Shown: positions 27,907 to 35,900 of the stretch, in pieces
How the letters are laid out: each line of letters begins with the position of its first letter
How positions within the stretch are numbered: the first letter of the stretch is position 1
NCBI RefSeq assembly: GCF_002897035.1
Contig: NZ_BAUX01000012.1
Location: 62,001-126,000 of the forward strand
Length of the DNA stretch: 64,000 nucleotides
Direction of reading: 5' to 3'
Source of the DNA: Methylopila sp. Yamaguchi
GTDB lineage: Bacteria > Pseudomonadota > Alphaproteobacteria > Rhizobiales > Methylopilaceae
Notes under the pieces: model-generated
What the model saw: the letters and a program-made list of their open reading frames with translations, nothing else
Database searches by the model: none
Told to the model about the DNA's origin: nothing
Position numbers and translations under genes: made by a program

Positions 27907-28941
27907 ATGAGCCACCCCATCCTCGCCTGCAGAGGCGTCGCCAAGCTCTACGGAGCCAGGGCCTCGCGCTTCGTTCGCGACGGGCGTTTCGCAGGCGCTC
28001 CGGAGGAGCTTGCGGCCGCCGGCGTCGTCGCCGCCGTCCGCGACGTCGACCTTGAGATCGCGCGCGGCGAAACCTTCGTGATCATGGGGCTGTCGGGCTC
28101 GGGCAAGTCCACCCTCGTCCGCTGCCTCTCCGCCCTGACGCCCCCGAGCGCCGGCGAGGTGCTGTTCGAGGGCCGGAACCTCAGCACCATGGCCGAGGGC
28201 GACCTCCTGCAGATCCGCCGGCACCAGATGGGCATGGTGTTCCAGAACTTCGCCCTGCTGCCGCATCTCACCGTGCTGGGCAACGTGGCCTTCCCGCTTG
28301 ACGTGCAGGGCGTCAAGAAGACCGAGCGCGAGGCCAAGGCGCTGGAGATGATCCGGCTCGTCGGCCTGTCGGGACGCGAGGGCCGCTTCCCGCGTGAGCT
28401 CTCCGGCGGCCAGCAGCAGCGCGTCGGCATCGCCCGCTCGCTCGCGGTGAAGCCCGACCTCTGGTTCCTCGACGAGCCGTTCTCGGCGCTCGACCCGCTG
28501 ATCCGCCGCGAGATGCAGGACGAAGTGCTGCGGCTGCAGGGGTTGCTGAAGAAGACCATCGTCTTCATCACTCACGACTTCGACGAGGCGGTGCGGATCG
28601 CGGATCGCATCGCCATCATGAAGGACGGCCGCATCGAGCAAATCGGCACGGCCGAGGAGCTCCTGCTGCGCCCCGCGACCGACTACGTCCGCGCCTTCAC
28701 CCAGGAAGCGCCGCGGGCCAAGATCCTGACCGCGCGCGCCGTGATGGCGCCCGCGCCGTCCGGCGCCGAGTTCGCCGGCCGCGTCGACGCCCGCGCGCGC
28801 GTCGCCTCCTTCGCCCACGAGGTCGAGGCGGCCGAGCGGCCCTTCGCGGTGGTCGACGGCGGCGCGGTGATCGGCGTGGTCGACCGGCTCGCAATGATCG
28901 ACGTCCTGGTCGGCCGCGAGCGGAAGGCCGTCGCGGCATGA
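27907..28941 (+). CDS. Glycine betaine/proline-type ABC ATP-binding protein (ProV-like)
   Basis: A 344-residue ATPase with Walker A GLSGSGKST (about residue 61), Q-loop MVFQNFALLPH, signature LSGGQQQRVGIARSL and Walker B LWFLDEPFSALDP. The C-terminal ~70 residues look like the short remnant of the CBS region found in ProV/OpuAA. Stop overlaps the permease start (ATGA). Energises betaine-type uptake. Confidence 0.9.
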   Translation: MSHPILACRGVAKLYGARASRFVRDGRFAGAPEELAAAGVVAAVRDVDLEIARGETFVIMGLSGSGKSTLVRCLSALTPPSAGEVLFEGRNLSTMAEGDLLQIRRHQMGMVFQNFALLPHLTVLGNVAFPLDVQGVKKTEREAKALEMIRLVGLSGREGRFPRELSGGQQQRVGIARSLAVKPDLWFLDEPFSALDPLIRREMQDEVLRLQGLLKKTIVFITHDFDEAVRIADRIAIMKDGRIEQIGTAEELLLRPATDYVRAFTQEAPRAKILTARAVMAPAPSGAEFAGRVDARARVASFAHEVEAAERPFAVVDGGAVIGVVDRLAMIDVLVGRERKAVAA

Positions 28942-30959
28942 GCGTCGCAGCCGCGACGCATCCGCCGGCGGCGACGCGAACGGGCGTCCCTCTGCTGCGC
29001 TTCGCCGTCCCCCTGGCGCTCGTCCTCGTCACGGCGGTTCTCGTCTCGTTGCCGACGAGCGCGCTGCCGGCCTGGGCGTGGAAATACCCTCTCGCCTGGC
29101 AGGCGCCGCTCCCGGCGTGGATCTCGGCCTTCATGAAGTGGCTGATGGAGACCGCGTCGCTCGGCCTGTTCACCGTGCGCGACCTCACCCGCGGCGTCGC
29201 GAGCGCGCTGGACGCGGTGCTGTTCGTGGCGAAGGCGGTGCTTGCGACGGGCGTCGCGCAGGGCGCGGGCGCAAGCGCGACGACCCTCGTGCCTCCCATC
29301 CCATGGTTCGCGATGATCCTGGCGAGCTCCGCCGCGGCCTACGCCGTCGGCGGGCGAAGGCTCGCCTTGGGCATGGCGGCGGGGCTGCTCTATCTCGCCG
29401 TCTTCGGCCAATGGGCAAGCGCGATGATCACGCTCGCGTCCGTGCTGGTCGCGAGCGTGATCGGGGCGGCCGGAGGCCTGCTGATCGGCCTCGCCTGCGT
29501 CCGCTGGCGAACGCTCGAGCGGCTGATGTCGCCGCTGCTCGACATGGCCCAGACCATGCCGGTCTTCGCCTACCTGTTGCCGATGCTGATCCTGTTCGGC
29601 TTCGGGCCCGCCTCCGCGATGGTCGCGACGGTGATCTACGCCCTGCCTCCCATGGTGCGGGTGACGATCGTCGCAATCCGCGCCGTGCCGGAGGAAATCC
29701 GCGAGCTTGGCGTGATGTCCGGCTGCACCCGGCGGCAGATCACCTGGAAAATGCTCGTCCCGAGCGCGCTGCCGGCGCTGATGGTGGGCGTGAACCAGGT
29801 GATCATGCTGTCCCTCAACGTCGTCATCATCGCCTCGATGATCGGCGCCGGCGGTCTCGGCTGGGACGTGTTGGCGGCGCTGCGGCGGCTCGACATCGGC
29901 GGCGGGCTGGAGGCGGGCCTCGCCATCACTGTGCTCGCGGTGCTGCTCGACCGTTTCGCGCAAGCGATGGCGCAGCGCACCGAGCGTGTGGCGAAGGAAG
30001 ACGTCGCGGGAGCGGCCGGCCGGCGTCTCGCCGTGCGCGTGGCCCTCGTCTGGGCGCTCGGTCTCTGGATCGCCGCGGCGGTCTGGCCCGAGATCGCGCT
30101 CTACCCCAACGACTGGAAGCTCTCGACAGCGCCGTACTGGAGCCAGCTCGTCAGCTGGATCAACGTCAATTTCTTCAGCGTGCTCGACGCGATCCGCACC
30201 GCGGCTCTGCTCAACGTCCTGACGCCCGTGAAGCGCTTCATGCTCGCCCTGCCCTGGCCGTGGGTGGTGGCGCTGGTCATGCTGGCCGGCTGGCGGCTCG
30301 GTGGCCTCCGGCTGGCGCTGACCACCGGCGCGATGACGCTGTTCCTGGCGGTCGTCGGCCTGTGGCAGACCTCGATGCTGACCGTCTACCTCTGCGGGGT
30401 CGCGGTGCTCATCTCGGTCGTGATCGGCGTGCCGATCGGCGTCGCCGCCGCCAACCGCCCCCGGCTGTGGCGGGTGGTCGAGGCCGTCATCGACACGCTC
30501 CAGACGCTGCCGGCCTTCATCTACCTGATCCCGATCGTGATGCTGTTCCGGGTCGGCGACTTCACCGCGCTGATCGCGATCGTGCTCTACGCCGTCGCGC
30601 CGGCGATCCGCTACACTGCGCACGGCGTGCGCCGCGTCCCCGCCACGCTGATCGAGGCGGGTCAGATGACCGGCTGCAGCCGCCGGCAGCTGCTCACACG
30701 CATCCGCCTCCCGCTGGCGACGCCCGACATCCTTCTCGGCCTCAACCAGACGATCATGCTCGCCCTCTCCATGCTCGTGATCACCGCGCTCGTGGGCACG
30801 CGCGACCTGGGCCAGGAGACTTACATGGCGCTGTCGAAGGCCGACGTCGGCCGCGGGCTGGTCGCCGGCGTCTGCGTCGCCTTCATCGGGATGGTGGCCG
30901 ATCGGCTGATCTCGGCGGCCGCCGAACGGCTGCGGCGGCGCACCGGGCTCGCGGCGTGA
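28938..30959 (+). CDS. Double-length glycine betaine-type ABC permease (ProW-like)
   Basis: A 673-residue membrane protein made of two permease units. Each has a cluster of helices and a coupling loop: RELGVMSGCTRRQITWKMLV near residue 255 and IEAGQMTGCSRRQLLTRIRL near residue 575. Each is followed by a GVNQVIM or GLNQTIM stretch. A single chain can thus supply both halves of the membrane channel. Start overlaps the ATPase gene; stop overlaps the next gene (GTGA). Long tandem permeases of this type occur in rhizobial relatives. Confidence 0.88.
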   Translation: MSVAAATHPPAATRTGVPLLRFAVPLALVLVTAVLVSLPTSALPAWAWKYPLAWQAPLPAWISAFMKWLMETASLGLFTVRDLTRGVASALDAVLFVAKAVLATGVAQGAGASATTLVPPIPWFAMILASSAAAYAVGGRRLALGMAAGLLYLAVFGQWASAMITLASVLVASVIGAAGGLLIGLACVRWRTLERLMSPLLDMAQTMPVFAYLLPMLILFGFGPASAMVATVIYALPPMVRVTIVAIRAVPEEIRELGVMSGCTRRQITWKMLVPSALPALMVGVNQVIMLSLNVVIIASMIGAGGLGWDVLAALRRLDIGGGLEAGLAITVLAVLLDRFAQAMAQRTERVAKEDVAGAAGRRLAVRVALVWALGLWIAAAVWPEIALYPNDWKLSTAPYWSQLVSWINVNFFSVLDAIRTAALLNVLTPVKRFMLALPWPWVVALVMLAGWRLGGLRLALTTGAMTLFLAVVGLWQTSMLTVYLCGVAVLISVVIGVPIGVAAANRPRLWRVVEAVIDTLQTLPAFIYLIPIVMLFRVGDFTALIAIVLYAVAPAIRYTAHGVRRVPATLIEAGQMTGCSRRQLLTRIRLPLATPDILLGLNQTIMLALSMLVITALVGTRDLGQETYMALSKADVGRGLVAGVCVAFIGMVADRLISAAAERLRRRTGLAA

Positions 30960-31834
30960 CGGCGAACGCGCTCGACCGCATCCGCGCGCTGCCGCTCTGG
31001 ACGGGCAAGGTCGAGCCGCAGCCGCTCGCGGGCGGCATCACCAACAGCAACTTCCTGGTGGAGGACGGCGGAGCGCGCTTCGTGGTGCGGCTCGGCGAGG
31101 ACATCCCCGCGCACAACGTCATGCGCTTCAACGAGCGGGCGGCGGCGCTGGCGGCCGAGCGCGCCGGCGTGTCGCCCGCGCTGCGCCATTTCGAGCCCGG
31201 CCTGATCGTCATCGACTACATCGAGGCCCGCACCTTCACCGAACAGGACGTGCGGGACCACCTGCCGCGGGTCGCCGAGCTGATCAGCCGCGCCCACCGC
31301 GAGGTCACCCGCGAGATCCGCGGGCCGGCGCTGGCCTTCTGGACCTTTCACATCCTGCGCTCCTACGTGCACGCCTTGCGCGAGCGCGGCCATCGGCTGG
31401 CCGGCGACCTGCCCCGCTACGCGCGCGTCGCCGAGCGGCTGGAGGCGAGCCTCGGGCCGACCGAGATCGTCTTCGGCCACAACGACCTGCTGCCCGGCAA
31501 CTTCCTCGACGACGGCGATCGCCTCTGGCTGATCGACTGGGACTACGGCGGCTTCAACACGCCGCTGTTCGATCTCGGCGGCCTCGCCTCGAACAACGGC
31601 TTCAGCCCGGCCCAACGGGACGAACTGCTCGCGCTCTACTACGAGCGCGCGCCGGACGACGGCCTGCGGCTGCGGCTTCAGGCGATGCTCGTGGCCTCGC
31701 TGCTGCGCGAGGCGCTGTGGAGCATGGTCTCCGAGAGCGAGTCGACGATCGACTTCGACTACCAGGCCTACACCGCCGAAAATCTGGCGCGGTTCGAGCG
31801 TGCGCTCGCCGAGTTCGAGGTCATGGCGGGCTGA
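30956..31834 (+). CDS. Choline-kinase-like phosphotransferase (APH fold)
   Basis: A 292-residue protein of the APH/choline kinase fold: AGGITNSNFLVE glycine loop, catalytic FGHNDLLPGNFLDD (Brenner-like HxDxxxxN), and metal-binding LIDWDYGG. Translation is coupled to the permease gene by a GTGA overlap, so the start codon is GTG. Choline or ethanolamine kinase activity would make sense beside a quaternary-amine importer, but the substrate is inferred from position only. Confidence 0.82.
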   Translation: MTANALDRIRALPLWTGKVEPQPLAGGITNSNFLVEDGGARFVVRLGEDIPAHNVMRFNERAAALAAERAGVSPALRHFEPGLIVIDYIEARTFTEQDVRDHLPRVAELISRAHREVTREIRGPALAFWTFHILRSYVHALRERGHRLAGDLPRYARVAERLEASLGPTEIVFGHNDLLPGNFLDDGDRLWLIDWDYGGFNTPLFDLGGLASNNGFSPAQRDELLALYYERAPDDGLRLRLQAMLVASLLREALWSMVSESESTIDFDYQAYTAENLARFERALAEFEVMAG

Positions 31835-31952
31835 ACCAGCGCATCGCCACGCAATCCGGCGCCTGACATGACGTTTTGACTGTCGGCGACGAGGTTTTGC
31901 GCCTAGGTTCTGGGGACAGCGTCGCCCCGCCCAGAGCCCCGCGAGACCCGCA

Positions 31953-32753
31953 ATGTCGCTGAAGCGCCAGAACGACATCCTGCAGGCCGTCCGGGCGAAC
32001 GGCAGCTTCAGCATCGCCGAGCTCGCCACGCGGCTCGCGGTCTCGACCGAGACGATCCGGCGCAACGTCCAGCCCCTGATCGACGACGGCGCGCTGCTGC
32101 GCTTCCACGGCGGCGTCATGTTGCCGGAGGCGGTGGACGAGCCGCCGTTCCAGCGCCGCATGCAGGTGAACCACGAGGCCAAGTGGGCGCTCGCCGGCAT
32201 CGTGCGCGATCAGGTCCGCGACGGCGACAGCCTGATCCTCGACAACGGCACCACCTCCGCCTACGTCGCCGACGCGCTCGCCTCGCACTCGCGCCTGACC
32301 GTCGTCACCCACTCCGTCCAGATCGCATATCGCCTCGCCTCGCGGAACGGCAATCGCGTGTTCTTCGCCGGCGGCGAGCTCTCAAGCGAGGACGGATCGG
32401 CGATCGGTCCCTCCGCGATCGAGTTCGTGCGGCAGTTCCAGGTGCGCTACGCGTTCATCTCGGTCGGCGGCATCACCCTCGGCGGCGAGCTCGGCGATTT
32501 TCATCTGTTCGAGGCCGAGTTCGCCCGCGCGGCCCTCCAGCAGGCGCAGGAGACCTGGATCATCGCGGACGCGACCAAGTTCGGCCGCGAGGCTCCGGTG
32601 AAGGTGTGCCAGCTCTCGGCGGTCGACGCGATCGTGTCCGACGGCGCGCCGCCGGCGGAGTTCGCGGCCAAGTGCCGGGCCGGCGGCGTGCGCGTGCTCA
32701 CCCCTCAGACGCTGAAGCAGGACCGCCCCGCAGCCGGGCGTCCGCAGGCCTGA
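31953..32753 (+). CDS. DeoR/GlpR-family transcriptional regulator
   Basis: A 266-residue regulator: N-terminal DeoR helix-turn-helix (RQNDILQAVRANGSFSIAELATRLAVSTETIRRNVQPL) and a ribose-isomerase-like ligand domain (DGDSLILDNGTTSAYVADAL; FISVGGITLGGELGDF). These usually sense phosphorylated metabolites, which fits the neighbouring kinase. It lies 118 bases after the kinase in the same direction and probably controls the methylated-amine operon. Confidence 0.88.
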   Translation: MSLKRQNDILQAVRANGSFSIAELATRLAVSTETIRRNVQPLIDDGALLRFHGGVMLPEAVDEPPFQRRMQVNHEAKWALAGIVRDQVRDGDSLILDNGTTSAYVADALASHSRLTVVTHSVQIAYRLASRNGNRVFFAGGELSSEDGSAIGPSAIEFVRQFQVRYAFISVGGITLGGELGDFHLFEAEFARAALQQAQETWIIADATKFGREAPVKVCQLSAVDAIVSDGAPPAEFAAKCRAGGVRVLTPQTLKQDRPAAGRPQA

Positions 32754-32827
32754 TCCCGACCTCTGGTCCCGCCGTCGGTGCGCCCCACTTCGGTCGGCGA
32801 CTCCGAATCTTGTTCGAGGACCCGACG

Positions 32828-33223
32828 ATGGCCGCACTCATCCCCACTCCGTCGCGCCGCGAGGCCGAGATCGCCTCCACGGCGCTCGGCTGGCTCACGC
32901 TCGCCCTCGCGGCGGTGGAGTTGGCGGCGCCGGGACGGCTCTCCCGGTCGCTCGGCCTGTCGGCTAACCACCAGTTCCTGAAGGGCTTCGGCGCGCGGGA
33001 GATGGCGACCGGCGCGGGCCTGTTCGGGTGGCGAAGGGGCCGCGGACGGACGTTATGGATCTGGGCGCGCGTCGCCGGCGACGCGATGGACATCGCCACG
33101 ATCGCGCCGGCGCTGAGCCGCGACAACCCGAAGCGCAAGGCGGCGTTCGCGGCCTTCGCGGTCATCGTCGGCGTCACTCTCGTGGACGTGCTCTGCGCCC
33201 GCGCGCTCGACGACCGCGACTAA
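32828..33223 (+). CDS. Small membrane protein
   Basis: A 131-residue protein with about three hydrophobic segments. It has the pattern AELAAPGRLSRSLGL, GFGAREMATGAGLF, WARVAGDAMDIATIAPA that is common in short alphaproteobacterial membrane proteins (some annotated as cyclase/dehydrase N-termini). Function unknown. The ATG at 32828 follows the regulator by 74 bases. Convergent with the aminotransferase gene. Confidence 0.65.
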   Translation: MAALIPTPSRREAEIASTALGWLTLALAAVELAAPGRLSRSLGLSANHQFLKGFGAREMATGAGLFGWRRGRGRTLWIWARVAGDAMDIATIAPALSRDNPKRKAAFAAFAVIVGVTLVDVLCARALDDRD

Positions 33224-33256
33224 CGCCGGCTCGGCCGCCTCGCGCGGAAAGCCGGG

Positions 33257-34414
33257 TCACCGCAGGAACCGGCCGAGCCGCTCCAGCGCCGCGTCGAGCA
33301 CCGCGTCGTCCTTGGCGAAGCAGAAGCGCGCGACCGTCGTCACCTTGTCCTCGGCGTAGAATGCGGACACGGGGATCGCGACGACCCCTCCCTCTCGCGC
33401 CAGCTGCGTGCAGAAGGCGACGTCGTCGGTCACGCCGAGCGGCCCAAGGTCAATGTTGAGGAAGTAGGTTCCCCGCGTCGGAAGAACCGTGAAACCGGCG
33501 CCCGCGAGGCCCTCAGCGAACCGATCGCGTTTGCCCTGCAGGCCCGCCCGCATGGCGTGGAACCACGCCTCTTCCTTTCCCAGTCCATAGGCCACCGCGG
33601 ACTGCAGGTTGGGCGGGGTGGTGAAGGTGAGATACTGGTGCGCCTTTGACAGCGCGCCCATCAGGGACGGCGGCGCGCAGACGAGCCCGACCTTCCAGCC
33701 CGTCATCGCGAAGATCTTGCCCGCAGAGCCGATCTTGACCGTGCGGCGCTCGAGCCCTTTGACGGCCAGCGCGGAGACGTGGGCCGCCCCGTCGAAGGTG
33801 ACGTGCTCCCAGACCTCGTCCGAGATCACCACGACGTCCGTGCCCTCCACCGCGCGGGCCACCGCCTCCAGCGTCTCGCGGCCGTACACGGCGCCCGCGG
33901 GGTTCAGCGGGTTGTTCAGCAGCACCGCCTTGGTGCGCGGGCCGATGGCGGCTTTCAACGCCGCCTCGTCCAGCCGCCAGTCCGGCGGAGAAAGCTTCAC
34001 GAAGCGGGGCGTCGCGCCGGCCCGCAGCGCGAGCGGCAGATAGGCGTCGTACATCGGCTGCAGCAGCACGACCTCGTCCCCGGGCTCGACCAGGGCGAAC
34101 AGCGCGCCGGCGAGCGCTTCAGTGGCGCCCGAGGTCACCATCACCTCCGCATCGGGGTCGAGATCGAGCCCCTGCCAGCGGGCGTAGTGGGCGGCGGCGG
34201 CCGCGCGCAGCTCGGCCAGGCCCATCATCGGCGGGTACTGGTTCCAGCCGTCGACCACGGCCTCCGCCGCCTTGGCCCGCACGTCGGCGGGACCGGGGGC
34301 GTCGGGAAAGCCCTGGCCGAGATTGATCGCGCCAGTTTCCCTCGCGAGCCGGGACATGGTCTCGAACACGGTGACGGGCAGGTCGGCGAAGACAGGATTG
34401 AAGCGGGGCGACAT
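33257..34414 (-). CDS. PLP-dependent aminotransferase, class I/II
   Basis: A 385-residue fold-type I aminotransferase: INLGQGFPDAPGP at the start, YPPMMGLAELRAA, NNPLNPAGAVYGRE, VISDEVWEHVTFDG, and PLP-lysine motif KIGSAGKIFAMTGWKVG (Lys in SAGK). The N-terminal GQGFPD motif resembles kynurenine/methionine-type aminotransferases (YbdL-like). The start is the ATG directly before SPRFNPVF. The acceptor and donor amino acids are not known, though the divergent gene is a MetN-like ATPase. Confidence 0.88.
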   Translation of the reverse strand: MSPRFNPVFADLPVTVFETMSRLARETGAINLGQGFPDAPGPADVRAKAAEAVVDGWNQYPPMMGLAELRAAAAAHYARWQGLDLDPDAEVMVTSGATEALAGALFALVEPGDEVVLLQPMYDAYLPLALRAGATPRFVKLSPPDWRLDEAALKAAIGPRTKAVLLNNPLNPAGAVYGRETLEAVARAVEGTDVVVISDEVWEHVTFDGAAHVSALAVKGLERRTVKIGSAGKIFAMTGWKVGLVCAPPSLMGALSKAHQYLTFTTPPNLQSAVAYGLGKEEAWFHAMRAGLQGKRDRFAEGLAGAGFTVLPTRGTYFLNIDLGPLGVTDDVAFCTQLAREGGVVAIPVSAFYAEDKVTTVARFCFAKDDAVLDAALERLGRFLR

Positions 34415-34822
34415 GCTTAGAACAGACACGGGGAATCTGGGAGTTCGAGAGCGACGCCGACTTGTAAGGCTCAGGCCGTCGACGGCGTCGCTGCGTCTCA
34501 ATGAGAAACCCAAGGGGTCTAACGCCAAACTCAAAATGATCATAGTTACAATCTATAAATTCGATAGTATTTTCAATTGACCCCCTTCGACGCTTCAAGC
34601 ATGGTGCCTTCGTCCGGCGGGAGGCGGCGAAAGCGTCGCCCTCGGGGCGGCACGTCGCGCCGGTTCCGGAGGCTTCCGGACGACGATAGAGGACACGCCG
34701 ATGACGACACCGTCGAAACGCGGACGCTGTTGACGCTTACGTCGTAAGGCGCGCTCGCCGCGCGCCGCGTCTCCTCTAAGATTGCACTATCGCCGGCGCC
34801 GTCGTCGGCCTCGAGGCCCGCT
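34415..34822. other. AT-rich divergent promoter region
   Basis: About 400 bases between the leftward aminotransferase and the rightward MetN-like gene. A patch at roughly 34525-34580 is strikingly AT-rich for this genome (contains CTATAAAT and ATTTTCAATTGAC), a likely place for promoters in both directions. A second short AT-rich run (ACGTCGTAAG) occurs near 34740. No gene seen. Confidence 0.45.
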
Positions 34823-35893
34823 ATGAACGTTCCTCTCCGCGCTGCGCCGCTGGCCGCGGCCCCCACCCCATCGGTCCCTTCGGACCACCTCCTTTTCGAG
34901 GACGTGCGCCTGGCCTACCGCGCCAGCGACGGCGGAGAGATCGTTGCGCTCGACGGCGTCAGCTTCTCAGTGCCGCGCGGCGGCGTGGTCGCGGTCATCG
35001 GCCCGTCGGGCGCCGGCAAGTCGTCGCTGCTTCGGCTGGCCGAGGGGCGCGAGCGCCCGACCGCCGGCCGCGTCGAGATCACCGCTTGGGGCGGAGCGGC
35101 GCCGTCCGTCGGCGTGCTTGCGCCGCACGCCGCGCTCGATCCCAATTTGACGCTCACCGAAAACCTGGCCGCGCCGCTCCGGCGCTCCGGACGGCCGGAG
35201 CCGGAGATCGCGCGCGAGATCGAACAGGCGCTGCACTACGCGGGCCTCGACGCCGAGCGGAACCGGCGTCCGGGGGAACTCGCCACCGGCGAACGCCGGC
35301 GCGCGGCGCTCGCGCGCGCGCTGTCCGGCGGGCGCGACGTGCTGCTGCTCGACGAGCCGACCTCTGCGCTCGATCCCGACAGCGCCCAGGAACTGCTCGC
35401 CGCGGTGACGCGCGCGAGCGAGGAGCGCGGCGCGACCGTGCTGCTCGCGACCCACGACATGGCGGCCGTGACGACGCTCGCCCGCACCGTCGTCGTCATC
35501 GACCAGGGCCGGGTGGTGGAGACCGGCCGCACCTCCCGCATCTTCTCGCGGCCCGAACACAGAGTGACGCGCCGGTTCGCGGCCGCCGCGCCCGGCGCCG
35601 CTCTCCCGCCGTTCCTGCGCGGAAAGCTCAAACCGACGCCCTCCCCTCAGGGCAAGGCGCTGCTCCGGCTGGGCTTCGAAGGCCTCGCCGCGACGCGGCC
35701 CGTGCTGACCCATGTCGCGCGCGAGCTCGGCTTCGACCTCGGCATCGTCGCGGGCTCGATGGGAGCGCTGAGCGGGGATCCCTTCGGCGTGCTGATCGTG
35801 GCGGCCCCCTCCGACGAGCCGTATTTCACGGCGGCCTTGGAGCGGCTCGAGGACAACGGGCTCGCTGTCGAAACGCTGGGCTTCGTGAGCTGA
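34823..35893 (+). CDS. MetN-like ABC ATPase with NIL domain and altered motifs
   Basis: A 356-residue ATPase with Walker [10 protein letters not shown], Walker [15 protein letters not shown]-loop ATHDM and a C-terminal NIL-like ligand domain (residues ~275-356, ending [10 protein letters not shown]), as in MetN. The normal Gln of the Q-loop is missing ([11 protein letters not shown]), and the signature is ATGERRR rather than LSGGQ. No metI permease or metQ binding gene is next to it. It may be a transporter subunit paired in trans, or a repurposed regulator. Confidence 0.8.
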   Translation: MNVPLRAAPLAAAPTPSVPSDHLLFEDVRLAYRASDGGEIVALDGVSFSVPRGGVVAVIGPSGAGKSSLLRLAEGRERPTAGRVEITAWGGAAPSVGVLAPHAALDPNLTLTENLAAPLRRSGRPEPEIAREIEQALHYAGLDAERNRRPGELATGERRRAALARALSGGRDVLLLDEPTSALDPDSAQELLAAVTRASEERGATVLLATHDMAAVTTLARTVVVIDQGRVVETGRTSRIFSRPEHRVTRRFAAAAPGAALPPFLRGKLKPTPSPQGKALLRLGFEGLAATRPVLTHVARELGFDLGIVAGSMGALSGDPFGVLIVAAPSDEPYFTAALERLEDNGLAVETLGFVS

Positions 35894-35900
35894 CGCCGCC

